Origin: Euborellia annulipes
Taxonomy: Eukaryota > Arthropoda > Insecta > Dermaptera > Anisolabididae
Assembly (NCBI GenBank): GCA_023213315.1
Contig: JAKCPI010014216.1
Location: 1-64,000, forward strand
DNA length: 64,000 bases
Direction of reading: 5' to 3'
Shown: piece after piece, positions 19,355 through 30,492 of the stretch
Layout of the letters: each line of letters begins with the position of its first letter
Position numbering within the stretch: the first letter of the stretch is position 1
Program-made: the position numbers and the translations under genes
Notes under the pieces: generated by a model
Databases searched by the model: none
Told to the model about the DNA's origin: nothing
Seen by the model: the letters and a program-made list of their open reading frames with translations, nothing else

Positions 19355-22187
19355 TTACTTTAACAACGGCTTTAAGAATTTCGCTGTATGTGAAACTTTA
19401 GATTTCACCACCTGTTCTGGGGTACCTTCCTGCAATAATCTGACCACCACCTGCGCCACCTTCAGGGCCTAAATCAATCACCCAGTCCGCCGTCTTAATC
19501 ACATCGAGATTATGCTCAATCACAACAATGGTATTGCCCTTATTGCGTAGTTCATGAAGAATATCGAGCAGTTTGGCAATATCGTGGAAATGCAAACCAG
19601 TGGTTGGTTCATCCAGTACATACAAGGTTTTACCTGTATCACGCTTTGCTAACTCACGTGCTAGTTTGACCCGTTGCGCTTCACCACCAGATAGCGTTGT
19701 TGCTGACTGACCTAAGCGGATATAGCCTAACCCGACTTGGTTTAAGGTTTCCAAACGACGGTGAATCACAGGGATTGCATCAAAGAAATGCATCGCATCT
19801 TCGACGGTCATTTCCAATACGTCAGAAATATTCTTGCCTTTATAACCAACTTCCAAGGTTTCACGGTTATAACGCTGACCATGACAGTTATCACAAGGCA
19901 CGTACATATCGGGTAAGAAGTGCATGGCAACTTTGATCATACCATCCCCCTCACACACCTCACAGCGCCCGCCTTTGACGTTAAACGAGAAACGACCTGC
20001 AGCATAACCACGGGCTTTAGCTTCAGGGTTTGCGCAAACAATTCACGAATCGGGGTAAACAAACCGGTATATGTCGCTGGGTTGGAACGTGGAGTACGTC
20101 CAATAGGACTTTGGTCAATGTCTACCACTTTATCAAGGAACTGTAAGCCATCAATCGAATCAAACTTTTCAGCAGTTAAGGTGGTTGCACCATTTAATTG
20201 CGTTGCTGCAAGTGGTAACAGGGTACGGTTAATTAAGGTTGATTTACCTGAACCCGAAACACCTGTCACACAAGTCATCACACCTAAAGGAATCGTCAAA
20301 TCAACATTTTGTAAGTTATGCCCTGATGCGCCCATTAGTTTAATTTGTTCTTCAGGCTTAGGTGGTTTAACCCGCTCTTTGGGCACCGCAATTTTTAACT
20401 TACCAGATAGGTATTTTCCTGTTAGTGAGTTCTCATTGGCTGCAAGTTCATCATAGGTTCCTTCGGCAATGATATGACCGCCATGTACACCAGCACCCGG
20501 ACCGATATCAATAATATGGTCAGCTGCACGAATTGCATCTTCATCATGCTCAACCACTAAAACGGTATTACCCAGATCACGCAAACGAACCAGTGTTTCA
20601 AGTAAACGATCATTATCACGTTGGTGTAAACCAATGGATGGCTCATCTAAAACGTACATCACCCCCATTAGACCAGCACCAATTTGTGAGGCTAGGCGGA
20701 TACGTTGTGCTTCACCACCTGAAAGTGTTTCAGCAGAGCGAGACAGGCTTAAATAATTTAAACCGACTGATACAAGGAAGTGCAAACGCTCGCGAATTTC
20801 TTTAAAAATCTTATCGGCAATTTCACCTTGGCACCTTCAAGATTTAAATCTTGATAGTAGCTTTCAGCATCACCAATCGACATTTTGGTAATTTGGGCAA
20901 TGGTTTTGTCTTTAACACGGACATGACGTGAAATTTCATTTAAACGTGAGCCGCCACAAGCATCACAAGCGGCATTGGATAAGTACTGCGCCAGATCATC
21001 ACGGACATAATTAGATTCAGTTTCACGATAACGACGCTCTAAATGAGGCAAAATACCTTCAAAAGGTTGTACCCGATTGTGTTTACGACCACGCTCATCG
21101 ATATAGCTAAGATCAACTTTTCTTTGCCTGTACCGTAAAGAAATTTCTTTTTCGTATCAGCGTCAAGTTCATTCCAAGGCGTGTCTAAAGAAAACCCAAA
21201 ATGATCTGCAACTTTCTGAATCATGCTGTAATAGTATGGACGTTGTCTCGTCCCAGCCACGGATTGCACCTTGGCTGATAGAAACATCTGGACTTGGAAT
21301 GAGTTTTTCAGCACTGAAATGACTACGGGTACCTAAACCGTCGCAGACAGGACAGGCACCAAATGGATTATTGAACGAGAATAAACGTGGTTCGAGTTCA
21401 GCAACAGCACGGTCGCATTCAGGGCAGGAATGTTTTGGCTGAAAATACACGGTCAGGATGTTCACCACCCATCCACGATAAAATCGCCAGATCACTGCCT
21501 AAACGTAAGGCAGTTTCAAAGCTTTCGGCAATTCGGTTACCTAAGTCATCACGGACTTTAAAACGGTCAACCACGACTTCAATGGTGTGCTTTTTCTTTT
21601 TATCGAGTTCTGGTGGTGTATCGATATCAATCACTTCACCATCCACGCGCGCGCGGACAAAACCTTGGCTCTGTAATTGCTCAAACAGGTTGCTGTATTC
21701 GCCTTTACGCTCACGAACAACTGGTGCAAGAGAGCATCAACGCTGTACCTTCCTCCAGTCCTTTCACTGCATCGACCATTTCAGAAACAGTTTGTGCAAC
21801 CATCGGCAAGTCATGCTCTGGGCAGTAAGGTGTACCAACACGTGCATAGAGTAAACGTAAATAGTCGTAGATTTCAGTAATGGTTCCCACGGTTGAACGT
21901 GGGTTATGGCTGGTAGATTTCTGTTCAATCGCAATCGCAGGGCTTAAACCTTCAATTGAATCAACTTCAGGCTTTTCCATTTGTGAAAGAAACTGACGTG
22001 CATAAGCAGATAAAGATTCGACATAACGGCGCTGACCCTCAGCATATAAGGTATCGAAAGCCAGAGATGATTTCCCTGAGCCTGAGAGTCCTGTGATGAC
22101 CACAAACTTGTCACGTGGAATATCGAGTGACACATTTTTTAAATTATGGGTACGTGCGCCTCGAATACGGATATGACTTTGACTCAT
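19355..22187 (-). CDS. uvrA: UvrABC excinuclease subunit A, multiply frameshifted
   Basis: DNA damage-recognition ATPase of nucleotide excision repair, acting with UvrB. The ATG at 22187 gives [19 protein letters not shown] and the first Walker A (GLSGSGKS, residues 31-38). The zinc-binding [11 protein letters not shown]...CPVCDGLG follows at about 21430-21340, then the ABC signature [14 protein letters not shown], the second Walker A (GVSGSGKS, about 20255) and the second zinc module CEGDG...[10 protein letters not shown]. The C-terminal frame to a stop at 19355-19357 completes about 944 codons, the normal length. About seven frame changes split it (near 21700, 21450, 21270, 21045, 20800, 19950 and 19415). 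This is an extreme case for a conserved repair gene and points to consensus error. Confidence 0.9.
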
Positions 22188-22667
22188 AAAAGCTTTCTCG
22201 AAATTATGCGAATTAAAGGGGTATATGATAGCGATTTAATTTTGTTCAAGCTGTAAAAAATAGTTTTTAAACGACAAATTGTGTCATGTAACTGACCATT
22301 TAAAACTGTGATGGAGTTTGAGTTTTTCGAATAAAATAATAAGATTCATATGTTTATGATAGTTTTCAACAATTCTTAGGGTCGTATTCAGCTAATTTAA
22401 AATCAAAGCTATAATTTATTTAAAATAAGTCATTGAAGAAAAATGAGATATGCAGTCAGCTTTTTGATGCTGTGCTGATTTCTGAGTACTTATTTCGATA
22501 TTGCATAGGGTAGAACGAATAAACCAGATCAGCTTTAAGATTGGTCCTGTGATGCAATCAATAACCACTTATCTAAAAAAGAGAATTGTTAGACAAAGGT
22601 TCTGTGATTAACCATTGTTTTTATTATAAAATGTGTGATATCTATCGCACTTGTGGAGGGCTTGAAA
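22188..22667. other. Intergenic region
   Basis: Divergent spacer between uvrA (-) and the gene at 22668 (+). AT-rich; no gene, hairpin with T-run or repeat stands out. An SOS box (CTG-N10-CAG) for uvrA was looked for and not seen, consistent with the atypical SOS control known in Acinetobacter. Confidence 0.4.
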
Positions 22668-23433
22668 ATGAATATACGAAAAATTATATCAGTTATTTGT
22701 TTTGCATTTTCTTGCAATGTCTTGGCTGGCGAGACTTCACAAGTTTTATTTGATCAAGTGTTAAATTTAAAACCCAATCAATTGTACGAATTAGAATTAG
22801 AAGATGTACAAGCGGGGGATCAGATTTGGACGGCGGTTTATTTGGTTGGGCGACAAAATTATCCGGGACTTACTGCAAAAGTTGAGTTTGTCATGGACAA
22901 TCAAGGCTTGTTAAATAAAGCCAATCCAAGTGAGCATGCTGTATACCAAGCACTGATCGCAGAAAATTTGACGCAAACTAATCAATATTCATCTCAAGCA
23001 ATTCAAAGGCTTAAAGACATTCATTGAAGATACGTCAGAACAGCTGATTACAGATCCAATATTGGAAAAAACAGATAGCATTCGTATTTATAGTCAAGTG
23101 AATGATTGGATCCCTGAATACAACACTTATGAACCCACCAAAGTGAAATTTGGCATTCAAAACCCTTTGGATTTTGACATTGTTGCGGCTTATGTTTTGG
23201 TGGGCAAAGGCGAAAAGCCTGCTGAACTCAGTGAATTAAATTTTAAAAATATTCAACCACTTATGCCTCACCTTTACCGCCAGTACAAGCCGATTTTACC
23301 CAAGCTGAAGTGAATAAATCTGAGACTCACTTGAGTAGAAATGAGCTAAAGTTTATCTTTTTTTATCCTGATGGCTATTGTTATGGGCTTGGTTGCTTTT
23401 ATTAACCGTGGCAAATTAAAACGCGCTTTTTAA
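22668..23433 (+). CDS. Hypothetical exported membrane-anchored protein, frameshifted
   Basis: Function unknown. The ATG at 22668 lies 7 bases after GGAGGG. The signal peptide MNIRKIISVICFAFSCNVLAGE is followed by a periplasmic domain of about 200 residues rich in Glu, Gln and Leu, then near 23360-23410 a hydrophobic helix (MAIVMGLVAFI) and a positive tail NRGKLKRAF. The topology suggests a periplasmic domain held by a C-terminal helix. Frame changes occur near 23015, 23265 and 23365. The span is about 255 codons. It precedes glpM on the same strand by about 100 bp. Confidence 0.55.
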
Positions 23434-23533
23434 ACGCGTAACTTCTACGTCACTAAATTTCTAATATTTTAGATTTCAAATTTACACGCTTGGCGTAAAC
23501 TCTTGCACTGATCATGTGTTCGAGTAATTTTAG

Positions 23534-23887
23534 ATGTTGTCCTTATTTTTGAAATGTATTCTGGGTGCAGCAGTGGTTTTGTTGATTTCAATTCTTTCAA
23601 AAAGTAAGGCATTTTATATTGCAGGTTTAGTCCCACTTTTTCCAACATTTGCATTGATCGCACATGTGATTGTAGCGCAGGAAAAAGGTGCTGAAGCTTT
23701 AAAGCAAACAGCATTATTCGGGCTGTAGTCGTTGATTCCGTATCTCATTTATTTGCTCACGGTCTATTTACTGGCAACTAAGCTTTCGATGTGGTCTTGT
23801 TTAGGGATTGCAACGTTATGCTGGATTGTGGCTGCTGCGGTTTTGATTTATGCATGGCAATTGTTTCAGAATGGATCGGTTTTATGA
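23534..23887 (+). CDS. glpM: GlpM family inner-membrane protein with internal TAG
   Basis: Small inner-membrane protein, linked in Pseudomonas to alginate production; molecular role unknown. The ATG at 23534 opens four hydrophobic helices with the family core AGLVPLFPTFALIAH (near residue 31). The frame is continuous for 118 codons to a TGA at 23885, except for a TAG at codon 65 where relatives have Trp (family FGLWSLIPY; here GGG CTG TAG TCG). This is an in-frame substitution, unlike the indels that break other genes in this window. It may be a real nonsense mutation or a base error. Confidence 0.8.
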
Positions 23888-23993
23888 TTTATTGAATCAA
23901 TAAAAAGAGTTGCAATGAATACTTTTGAGTGGATTATAAAGTTCAATGAGCCTTTGATCAAGGCTCATGGGAAGAATTTTAATAATGAGCTGT

Positions 23994-24627
23994 TTAAACA
24001 ATAAACTGTTTTGGGCTTTCTAGGTTCTTAATGGCATTGTAAATTTGATCTGCATGATTACACACAATCAGTTTTGCCCGATGTTGAGGCGGTAAAAAAC
24101 CTTCAATAACAGCATGGTCTAATTGCGCAATCAAATGGTCATAGAAACCATTGACGTTATATAACATCATCGGTTTTTGATGTTGATTCAATTGTCCCCA
24201 TGTCGCGACTTCTAAAATTTCCTCAAAGGTACCAAAGCCACCTGGCAGTGCGACAAAAGCACTTGCACGTTCAGCCATCATAGCCTTACGTTCATGCATG
24301 TTTTGCACAATATGTAATTCTGTTAATTGGTTATGGGCAATTTCATAATCCAGCATAAATTCGGGAATAACACCACACAACATCACCACCATGTTCCGTG
24401 ACCGTATCTGCAACTTGGCCCATTAAGCCAATACTTGCGCCACCATAGACGATTCCAAAACCTTGTTCTGCGATGCCTTGGGCAAGTTGGATGGCTTTTT
24501 CTCGATAGGTGGGGTTATTTCCAGGTCGGGAGCCACAATAGAGAGCGATTAAACATTGTGTGGCTTTATGTTGTTGTTGATCTAATTCGAAAGGTTTATT
24601 CATCATTACAGGCAATACACTATTCAT
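23994..24627 (-). CDS. LOG family protein (nucleoside monophosphate phosphoribohydrolase type), frameshifted
   Basis: Rossmann-fold protein of the LOG/YgdH-like family; relatives release the base from cytokinin ribotides or cleave other nucleoside 5'-monophosphates in the cytoplasm. The ATG at 24627 begins MNSVLPVMMNKPFELDQ; the ATG pair near 24606 is an alternative. Motifs are CGSRPG at the start, GIVYGGASIGLMG and, after the frame change near 24385, the catalytic PGGFGTFEE (about 24215) with MAERASAFVALPGG before it. About 211 codons. One indel explains the split. Convergent with glpM; an inverted repeat without a T-run lies between them at 23946-23968. Confidence 0.8.
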
Positions 24628-25001
24628 AATTTATTTTTTCACCTTAACTTATCATGTTCTTATACATTTCTACTACTTTAAGTAAGAAATGTGACAAAAA
24701 CATGTTGTGTTATCTGCGCTTTTGCAATGATTTGTATCACTTTGATTTTGTATTTAATTTTAGGTAAATCAGTAAAAATCCTGATAAATGAGATGAAATT
24801 CCTGTCTGGATTGCCTATAATTAACGCTTATTTATCCAACAAATGAATCATCATGGGTAGTGGTTGTAGTCGCTCCGAAAATGCACAATCTTTAGACAAA
24901 ATAATAGTTCAAAATACACTAAAGTTTTCTTCTCAATTCCGAAATTTACAGTTCTCAAATGCTGAAAATAGCTATTGCACATTTTCAATGGAGCAAGATC
25001 A
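24628..25001. other. Divergent intergenic region
   Basis: Between the LOG gene (-) and the TerC/CorC gene (+). Two promoters are expected. TATAAT at 24817 is a candidate -10 for the plus strand. I looked for a manganese (yybP-ykoY) riboswitch, common before TerC genes, and could not support one. Confidence 0.4.
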
Positions 25002-26596
25002 ATGATACTTGAGTGGATGTCTGATCCTTCTGCATGGGTTGGTCTTGCAACTTTAGTTGTTTTAGAAATCGTTTTGGGTATTGATAACCTTGTATTTATT
25101 GCAATTTTGGCAGAAAAACTTCCCGCCTGAACAACGTGATAAAGCAAGGATTATTGGGCTTTTACTTGCCTCTCTGTATGCGGATGGTGTTACTGGCATC
25201 TATTGCATGGGTGGTGACATTAACCGAACCATTATTCCATCTCTTTGAGCATGCTTTTTCTGGGCGTGATCTGATCCTGCTGTTTGGTGGTGTGTTCTTA
25301 TTGTTTAAAGGCACAATGGAACTACATGAGCGCCTTGAAAGAAGGGTGGTCAGGATCTTAAAGAAGAAAATCCTGTACATGCTGTATTTTGGATGGTCAT
25401 TGTTCAAATTGTTGTTTTAGATGCAAAGTATTCTCCCTCGATAGTGTGATCACCGCTGTGGGAATGGTGAAAGAACTTTCAGTGATGATGATCGCTGTTG
25501 GATTATTGCCGTAGCTATTATGCTGTGGGCATCAAAAGCCTTGATGGACTTTGTCAATAAGCACCCGCAGTAGTGATTCTATGTCTTGGCTTTTTGATGA
25601 TGATTGGTTTCTCATTGATCGTCGAAGGTTTTGGTTATCACATTCCAAAAGGTTACTTATATGCAGCGATTGGTTTCTCGGTACTGATCGAGTTTATGAA
25701 CCAAACCATGCGTAAAAACCAAGAGAAAATAGTGACAACGACCGACTTACGTTTCCGTACAGCTTCAGCAGTCTTGAAAATGTTAGGTGGAAAAGTGCCG
25801 ATAGTCAAAATGGTAAAGCGGATGATGTGATCGCAACACAAGCACTGGCAGATGAAATTTTTGATGATGAAAATGGCGCTTACCATAGTGTTATGGTTCA
25901 AGGGGTCTTGGGACTATCAGAACGTCCTGTAAAATCGGTCATGACACCGCGCCCTGAATTAGAATGGTTAGATTTGGTTAAAGACGAAGCCAGCATTAAA
26001 GAAAATTTGATGGCAATGTCACATTCTCGTTTAATTTTGGCACATGGTGAATTGGATAATATCGCGGGTATTGTTTTAACCCATAAAGTCTTAAATGATT
26101 ATATCGAAACGGGTGTTTAAATTTTTGAAAAACACTTACGCGAGCCTGTGATTGTGCATGAAAATGCACAAGTGTTGATGGTTGATGGAACAACTGCGTC
26201 AGGCACCCTTACAAATGGCGATTGTATTAAATGAATATGGGTCAATTGAAGGGATTGCAACGCCGATTGATGTGCTTGAAGCAATTGCAGGCGAGTTCCT
26301 GATGAAGATGAACTAGAAGCTGCTGCGGAAAGTCTTGAAGATGGTTCGTTGATCCTTGAAGGTTCAACCGATATTCGTCATGTTTCTTTGCCGTTAGGTC
26401 GTGATTTAGTCGATGAGTCGGAACAATACTCAACCCTTTCAGGGTTATATCTTGTTCCATCTCGGGCGTTTGCCTGAAAATGGTCAAAAGCTTCAAGTCG
26501 ATGGTTATGAGTTTGAAGTGTGTAACGATGGATGGGCATAAGATTGAGAAGGTGCATATTATGGCATTAACAAAATCTAAAGATGCTGAGTCCTAA
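25002..26596 (+). CDS. TerC/CBS/CorC-HlyC domain membrane protein (YoaE-like), multiply frameshifted
   Basis: Inner-membrane protein combining a TerC-type domain, two CBS domains and a CorC/HlyC C-terminal domain, as in YoaE-like proteins; relatives are linked to metal ion efflux or export of metals for secreted enzymes. The ATG at 25002 follows GGAG. Helical landmarks are [20 protein letters not shown] (conserved acidic residue in a helix), [16 protein letters not shown] and [24 protein letters not shown] text. CBS text includes [11 protein letters not shown] near 25945 and [16 protein letters not shown] near 26210. CorC text includes [14 protein letters not shown]. The span is about 531 codons, normal for the family. 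At least six indels break it. Confidence 0.8.
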
Positions 26597-26611
26597 TGGA
26601 TTTGTTGTAAT

Positions 26612-26633
26612 GAAGCCAGTCAAGACTGGCTTC
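26612..26633 (+). terminator. Terminator of the TerC/CorC gene
   Basis: GAAGCCAGTC/GACTGGCTTC stem with an AA loop, followed by a T-rich tail (TTTCTTATTTTG). Confidence 0.7.
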
Positions 26634-26776
26634 TTTCTTATTTTGTTTTGAAAATAATGATTTAAACCATATCGTTAAAATGATGGCCGAATGGCATCAT
26701 TCATATAGAAAGAATAGGTTTCGATTTCCTGCTGGGTTGGATTATCATTGAACCTATTCAGATTTTGAGTATTTTC

Positions 26777-27245
26777 ATGTCCAATCTATCCTGTCCATGT
26801 GGTTCAGCACTTTATGCTGAATGTTGTCAGCCGCTACATTTGGGGAAGAATAAAAGCCAAGACAGCGACACAGTTGATGCGTTCGCGTTATAGCGCTTTT
26901 GCCAAACATGAGATTGATTATATTGTTCAGACCACTGCGCTTGGACAGCAGCAAGCTTTGGATGTTAAAGCGATTTCAGACTGGAGCAAAGCCAATCAAT
27001 GGCTCAGTCTTGACAGTGGTGCAAGCCCAAGAAAAGCTCGATAAAAATCATGCTCAAGTTGAATTTAAAGCACATTTTCATGATGGTCAGCAGGCTCAAA
27101 TACACCATGAAGTTTCATACTTTGTCCAGCATGCTGGTGCATGGTATTTCTAGATCCAACCACAGATCAGCCAATCACCATGAAACAGCCATGTATTTGT
27201 GGATCCACCAAAAAATTTAAGCAATGTTGCGCACAATTTTTATAA
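26777..27245 (+). CDS. YchJ-like SEC-C motif protein, frameshifted
   Basis: Cytoplasmic protein of the UPF0225/YchJ family with metal-binding SEC-C motifs at both ends: [21 protein letters not shown] at the N-terminus and [13 protein letters not shown] at the C-terminus. Function unproven. The middle carries [20 protein letters not shown], diagnostic of the family. The ATG at 26777 is chosen because it places the first Cys motif at the start. Frame changes occur near 26855, 27040 and 27150. The span of about 156 codons is typical. No clear ribosome site. Confidence 0.8.
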
Positions 27246-27306
27246 CTTTTAGTTCATTTTTGACTTAAAATAGCGCGCATCTTTTCCCATCAGTGGATGA
27301 AGGGCA

Positions 27307-27951
27307 ATGTTACTGACGATTATTTATATTATAGCCATTACAGCAGAAGCCATGACTGGAGCGTTGTCCGCAGGACGACGCAGTATGGACTGGTTTGGGG
27401 TGATACTGATTGCCTGTGTCACTGCACTCGGTGGTGGTTCTGTGCGAGATGTTTTACTTGGACATTATCCACTGACTTGGGTGAAACATCCTGAATACCT
27501 TGTTCTGACATGCTGTGCTGCCTTTGTCACCATTATTATTGCCAAATGGATGAAGCATTTACATTCAATTTTCTTATTGTTGGATGCTTTAGGCTTAATT
27601 GGTTTTACCATTATTGGCTGTCAAATTGCCTTGCAAATGGGACATGGTTTTGTGGTTTCCGCCGTTGCTGGGGTATTAACAGGGGTATCTGGTGGTATTC
27701 TACGAGATATTCTGTGTAATGATGTTCCGCTGGTCTTCCGTCGTGAACTGTATGCGTCGATTTCCTTTGTTGCGGTGATTTTCTATTGGTTCTGTATAGA
27801 TTTTGGTTTATCGCTTGAAATTACCGTGGTTTCTACTTTAGTTTTTGGTTTTGCATTACGTTGTGTGGCGATTTATTTTGGTTTGGAAATGCCGAAATTT
27901 ATCTATAAAGATGATGATGAACAATCGGCATCTTCTAAAGATGAGTCCTAA
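27307..27951 (+). CDS. TRIC family cation channel/UPF0126 membrane protein
   Basis: Intact 214-residue inner-membrane protein of the UPF0126 (YicG) family, structurally related to eukaryotic trimeric intracellular cation channels; some bacterial members have been linked to glycine transport. Two internally similar three-helix repeats are seen, each with the Gly-rich motif: ALGGGSVRDVLLG (near residue 40) and GVSGGILRDILCNDVP (near residue 125). The start at 27307 follows GAAGGGCA. The acidic tail (KDDDEQSASSKDES) is cytoplasmic by charge. It is followed on the same strand by a GNAT gene, probably independent. Confidence 0.85.
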   Translation: MLLTIIYIIAITAEAMTGALSAGRRSMDWFGVILIACVTALGGGSVRDVLLGHYPLTWVKHPEYLVLTCCAAFVTIIIAKWMKHLHSIFLLLDALGLIGFTIIGCQIALQMGHGFVVSAVAGVLTGVSGGILRDILCNDVPLVFRRELYASISFVAVIFYWFCIDFGLSLEITVVSTLVFGFALRCVAIYFGLEMPKFIYKDDDEQSASSKDES

Positions 27952-28012
27952 GGATGGATGCTTGAACAGCAGCTATTGATTGTGAATCTCTGCATTTAAC
28001 TTTGAGCTTGGT

Positions 28013-28517
28013 ATGTCATATCAGATTCATCAAAATATTAAACTTGAAAAAATTTACTGACCTAGATTTTGCTGTGTATTTTGAATTGGTCAAAAATATT
28101 AAAGTCATGCAAATGATTACCGAGCGAGCATTAACGCTGGAGGAAGCGCATACCGAATTTGCCAAGATTTTATCTAAGAATGCCTATGATGTGGCATTGG
28201 GAAATTATAAAATTCTTGATGCTCAAACAAATGACTTTATCGGTTTAGCTAAACTCGAGTTGGATCAGCCAACAGCAACAACTGCGGAGTTGGGCTATAT
28301 GCTTTTACCCGAATATTGGGGGAAAGGCATTGCCAGTCAAGTTGTTACATTTTTAATTGAGCATGCAAAAAAACAACCATATTTAAAGGATCTCATGGCT
28401 ATCATTGATCCCGAAAATATACCTTCAAGAAAAATATTGATAAACAATGGTTTCCATTCTAAAGAGTTTAAAGATTTTGACGGACTAGCAGGAGAAATTC
28501 TGCTGTTCAGTCTTTAA
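28013..28517 (+). CDS. GNAT family N-acetyltransferase, frameshifted
   Basis: Cytoplasmic acetyl-CoA-dependent acyltransferase of the RimJ/RimL-like GNAT type, about 168 codons. The ATG at 28013 gives MSYQIHQNIKLEK; the frame shifts near 28048 and continues to 28517. Landmarks are FIGLAKLEL (beta-strand 4), ELGYMLLPEYWGKGIASQVV (acetyl-CoA loop, Gly-Lys-Gly) and NIPSRKILINNGF, the Asn-x-x-Ser/Ala-x-x-Leu helix before the last strand. Target unknown. One indel explains the break. Confidence 0.75.
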
Positions 28518-28571
28518 AATTAAACAGCGAGCCAAAGTTGTTTCTGCTTTTACATATTTGTTGAGTGCATT

Positions 28572-29891
28572 ATGGATTTAGTATCACGTGTACAACGCTT
28601 ACCCATAGGTAAATTTCACTATACCTTACTCTGGGTGATCGGACTGGGCTGGATGTTTGATGCCATGGATACAGGACTGATCTCCTTTATTCTCACCAAA
28701 ATGGCAGAAGAATGGCAAATGACCCCTACTGAAAAAGGCTGGGTGGTCTCCATTGGCTTTGTGGGTATGGCAATTGGTGCTGTATTTTCAGGTGGCTTGG
28801 CTGATCGAATTGGTCGTAGAACAGTCTTTGCGATTACTTTGGTGACCTATAGCATTGCAACCGCGTTATGTGCTTTTGCACCGAATCTGACTTGGTTATT
28901 GGTGTTCCGTTTTATTGTCGGATTAGGGCTGGGTGGACAACTTCCTGTGGCGGTGACTTTGGTCAGTGAATATATCCCTGCTCAAGTACGTGGTCGATTT
29001 ATTGTACTGTTAGAAAGTTTCTGGGGACTTGGCTGGCTTGTTGCTGCGCTTATTTCTTATTTTGTGATTCCTGATTATGGTTGGCATATTGCATTTTTGA
29101 TTGGTGGTTTACCTGCAATTTATGTTTTTATGATTCTCAAAAAAGTGCCTGAATCGGTTCCTTATTTGATTAATCGTGGACGAATTGAAGAAGCCCATGC
29201 ACTGGTACAGAAACTTGAACGGCAGTGTGGTGTAGAAGTGATTGAAACCATTGAAGTCAAACCTGTTTCAGCAAAACAAACGATTTCATTTTCACAGCTT
29301 TGGTCAGGTGCTTTTGCCCGTCGTACTTTGATGCTGTGGTTGATTTGGTTTGGTATCGTCTATTCTTATTATGGCATTTTTACTTGGTTACCAAGTCTGC
29401 TGGTCAAGCAGGGCTATACCATTGTGCAGTCATTTGAATATGTACTCGGGATGATTTTGGCGCAATTACCAGGTTATGTGGCTGCGGCTTGGTTGGTGGA
29501 AAAGCTTGGACGTAAAGCAACCCTCGCTGGTTTTATTGGTCTGTGTGCGCTTTCTGCTTACTTCTTTGGTCAAGCAACCTCAGTCAATATGATTATGTTG
29601 TGGGGATGCTTAATGTCGTTCTTTAATTTGGGTGCATGGGGTGTTCTATATACTTATACGCCTGAACAATATCCAACCAATATTCGTGCTTTTGGCTCAG
29701 GTTGGGCATCTGCAATCGGTCGTATGGGGGGAATTGTCGCACCGTTGGTGGTGACCCATATGATGGTGGCAAGTGATGGGTTTAGTTCAGTCTTTATGAT
29801 GTTTACGATTGTACTTTTCGCTGTTGCCGCTGTGGTTTTGATCTTGGGTGAAGAAACCAAAGGTAAGACCTTAGAAGAGATTGGATTGTGA
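28572..29891 (+). CDS. MFS transporter, NiaP/aromatic acid-like
   Basis: Intact 439-residue, 12-helix major facilitator of the sugar/aromatic acid:H+ branch. The helix 2-3 signature GGLADRIGRRTVF and helix 4 RFIVGLGLGGQLPV are clear, as are PAQVRGRF before helix 5 and the second-half copy VEKLGRKATLAG. The sequence style (MFDAMDTGLISFILTKMAEEW near the start; YTPEQYPTNIRAFGSGWAS late) is closest to the NiaP niacin transporters of Acinetobacter and Burkholderia. Niacin uptake is the favoured but untested role. No biosynthetic partner is adjacent. The ATG at 28572 is chosen because it begins 18 residues before the first helix. Confidence 0.75.
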   Translation: MDLVSRVQRLPIGKFHYTLLWVIGLGWMFDAMDTGLISFILTKMAEEWQMTPTEKGWVVSIGFVGMAIGAVFSGGLADRIGRRTVFAITLVTYSIATALCAFAPNLTWLLVFRFIVGLGLGGQLPVAVTLVSEYIPAQVRGRFIVLLESFWGLGWLVAALISYFVIPDYGWHIAFLIGGLPAIYVFMILKKVPESVPYLINRGRIEEAHALVQKLERQCGVEVIETIEVKPVSAKQTISFSQLWSGAFARRTLMLWLIWFGIVYSYYGIFTWLPSLLVKQGYTIVQSFEYVLGMILAQLPGYVAAAWLVEKLGRKATLAGFIGLCALSAYFFGQATSVNMIMLWGCLMSFFNLGAWGVLYTYTPEQYPTNIRAFGSGWASAIGRMGGIVAPLVVTHMMVASDGFSSVFMMFTIVLFAVAAVVLILGEETKGKTLEEIGL

Positions 29892-30044
29892 TTGTGAAGG
29901 TTGTGCAGAATAAATTTAGATATTAATTAGATCTCTTATCAAAGTAAGCTTTTAAATGATTTCTAAACGAGATTAACCCTGATCAATCATGGCTGATTAT
30001 TCCATAGAAATGAATTTCGTATGATTCTAAACTTACAATGCCAC

Positions 30045-30186
30045 CCTTTACATTTAAAGTTTAAATTCCTTTGCGTAGGCGATGCCTCACTTTTCAGAGA
30101 TGAAAAGATGACAAAATCTTCTGTTGGGTGAGAGGTACGTCCTGTACCCCCACCCAGCGGAAGCGACATCCATGTCGCCACACGAT
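30045..30186. repeat. Structured interspersed repeat element
   Basis: About 140 bp with three nested palindromes: AGGCGATGCCT (about 30077); TGGGTG/CACCCA (30125/30151) enclosing GGTAC/GTACC (30134/30144); and GCGACAT/ATGTCGC (30163/30172). It is the only GC-rich block in a 600-bp intergenic gap. It resembles an interspersed repeat I recall from other Acinetobacter genomes; copy number was not checked. The rest of 29892-30492 holds nothing else I can support. Confidence 0.55.
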
Positions 30187-30492
30187 AGAACAACCATGTC
30201 TAATTCATGAATATAAAAAAGCAGACGAATGAATATAATTGTTATTGCACATATAGAGTATTAAAGGCTCATTTTTTAATGATGCAAGAAGCCTACAGTT
30301 TCAAGTGATTGATTTTCTTGTTTTTGAGAAAATGTAATTTGTAATTTTTAGAAAAAAGATTATTAAATAGTTATGTTCTTATCAAAAAGTCTTTTGAGAC
30401 TAATATATCTAGAACATTTTTTGAATCGAAATTTATGCCTTGATTCGTATGAGAACTTTAACATTATTCAATAAAATCAGAAGGAAATAGTT

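Noticed and set aside
22188..22667. LexA-type SOS box before uvrA
   Set aside because: No CTG-N10-CAG palindrome in the upstream region; Acinetobacter mostly lacks LexA.
23946..23968. ATGAGCCTT/AAGGCTCAT hairpin between glpM and the LOG gene
   Set aside because: No T-run on either strand, so a terminator is not supported.
24830..25000. yybP-ykoY manganese riboswitch before the TerC gene
   Set aside because: Conserved aptamer bases could not be found.
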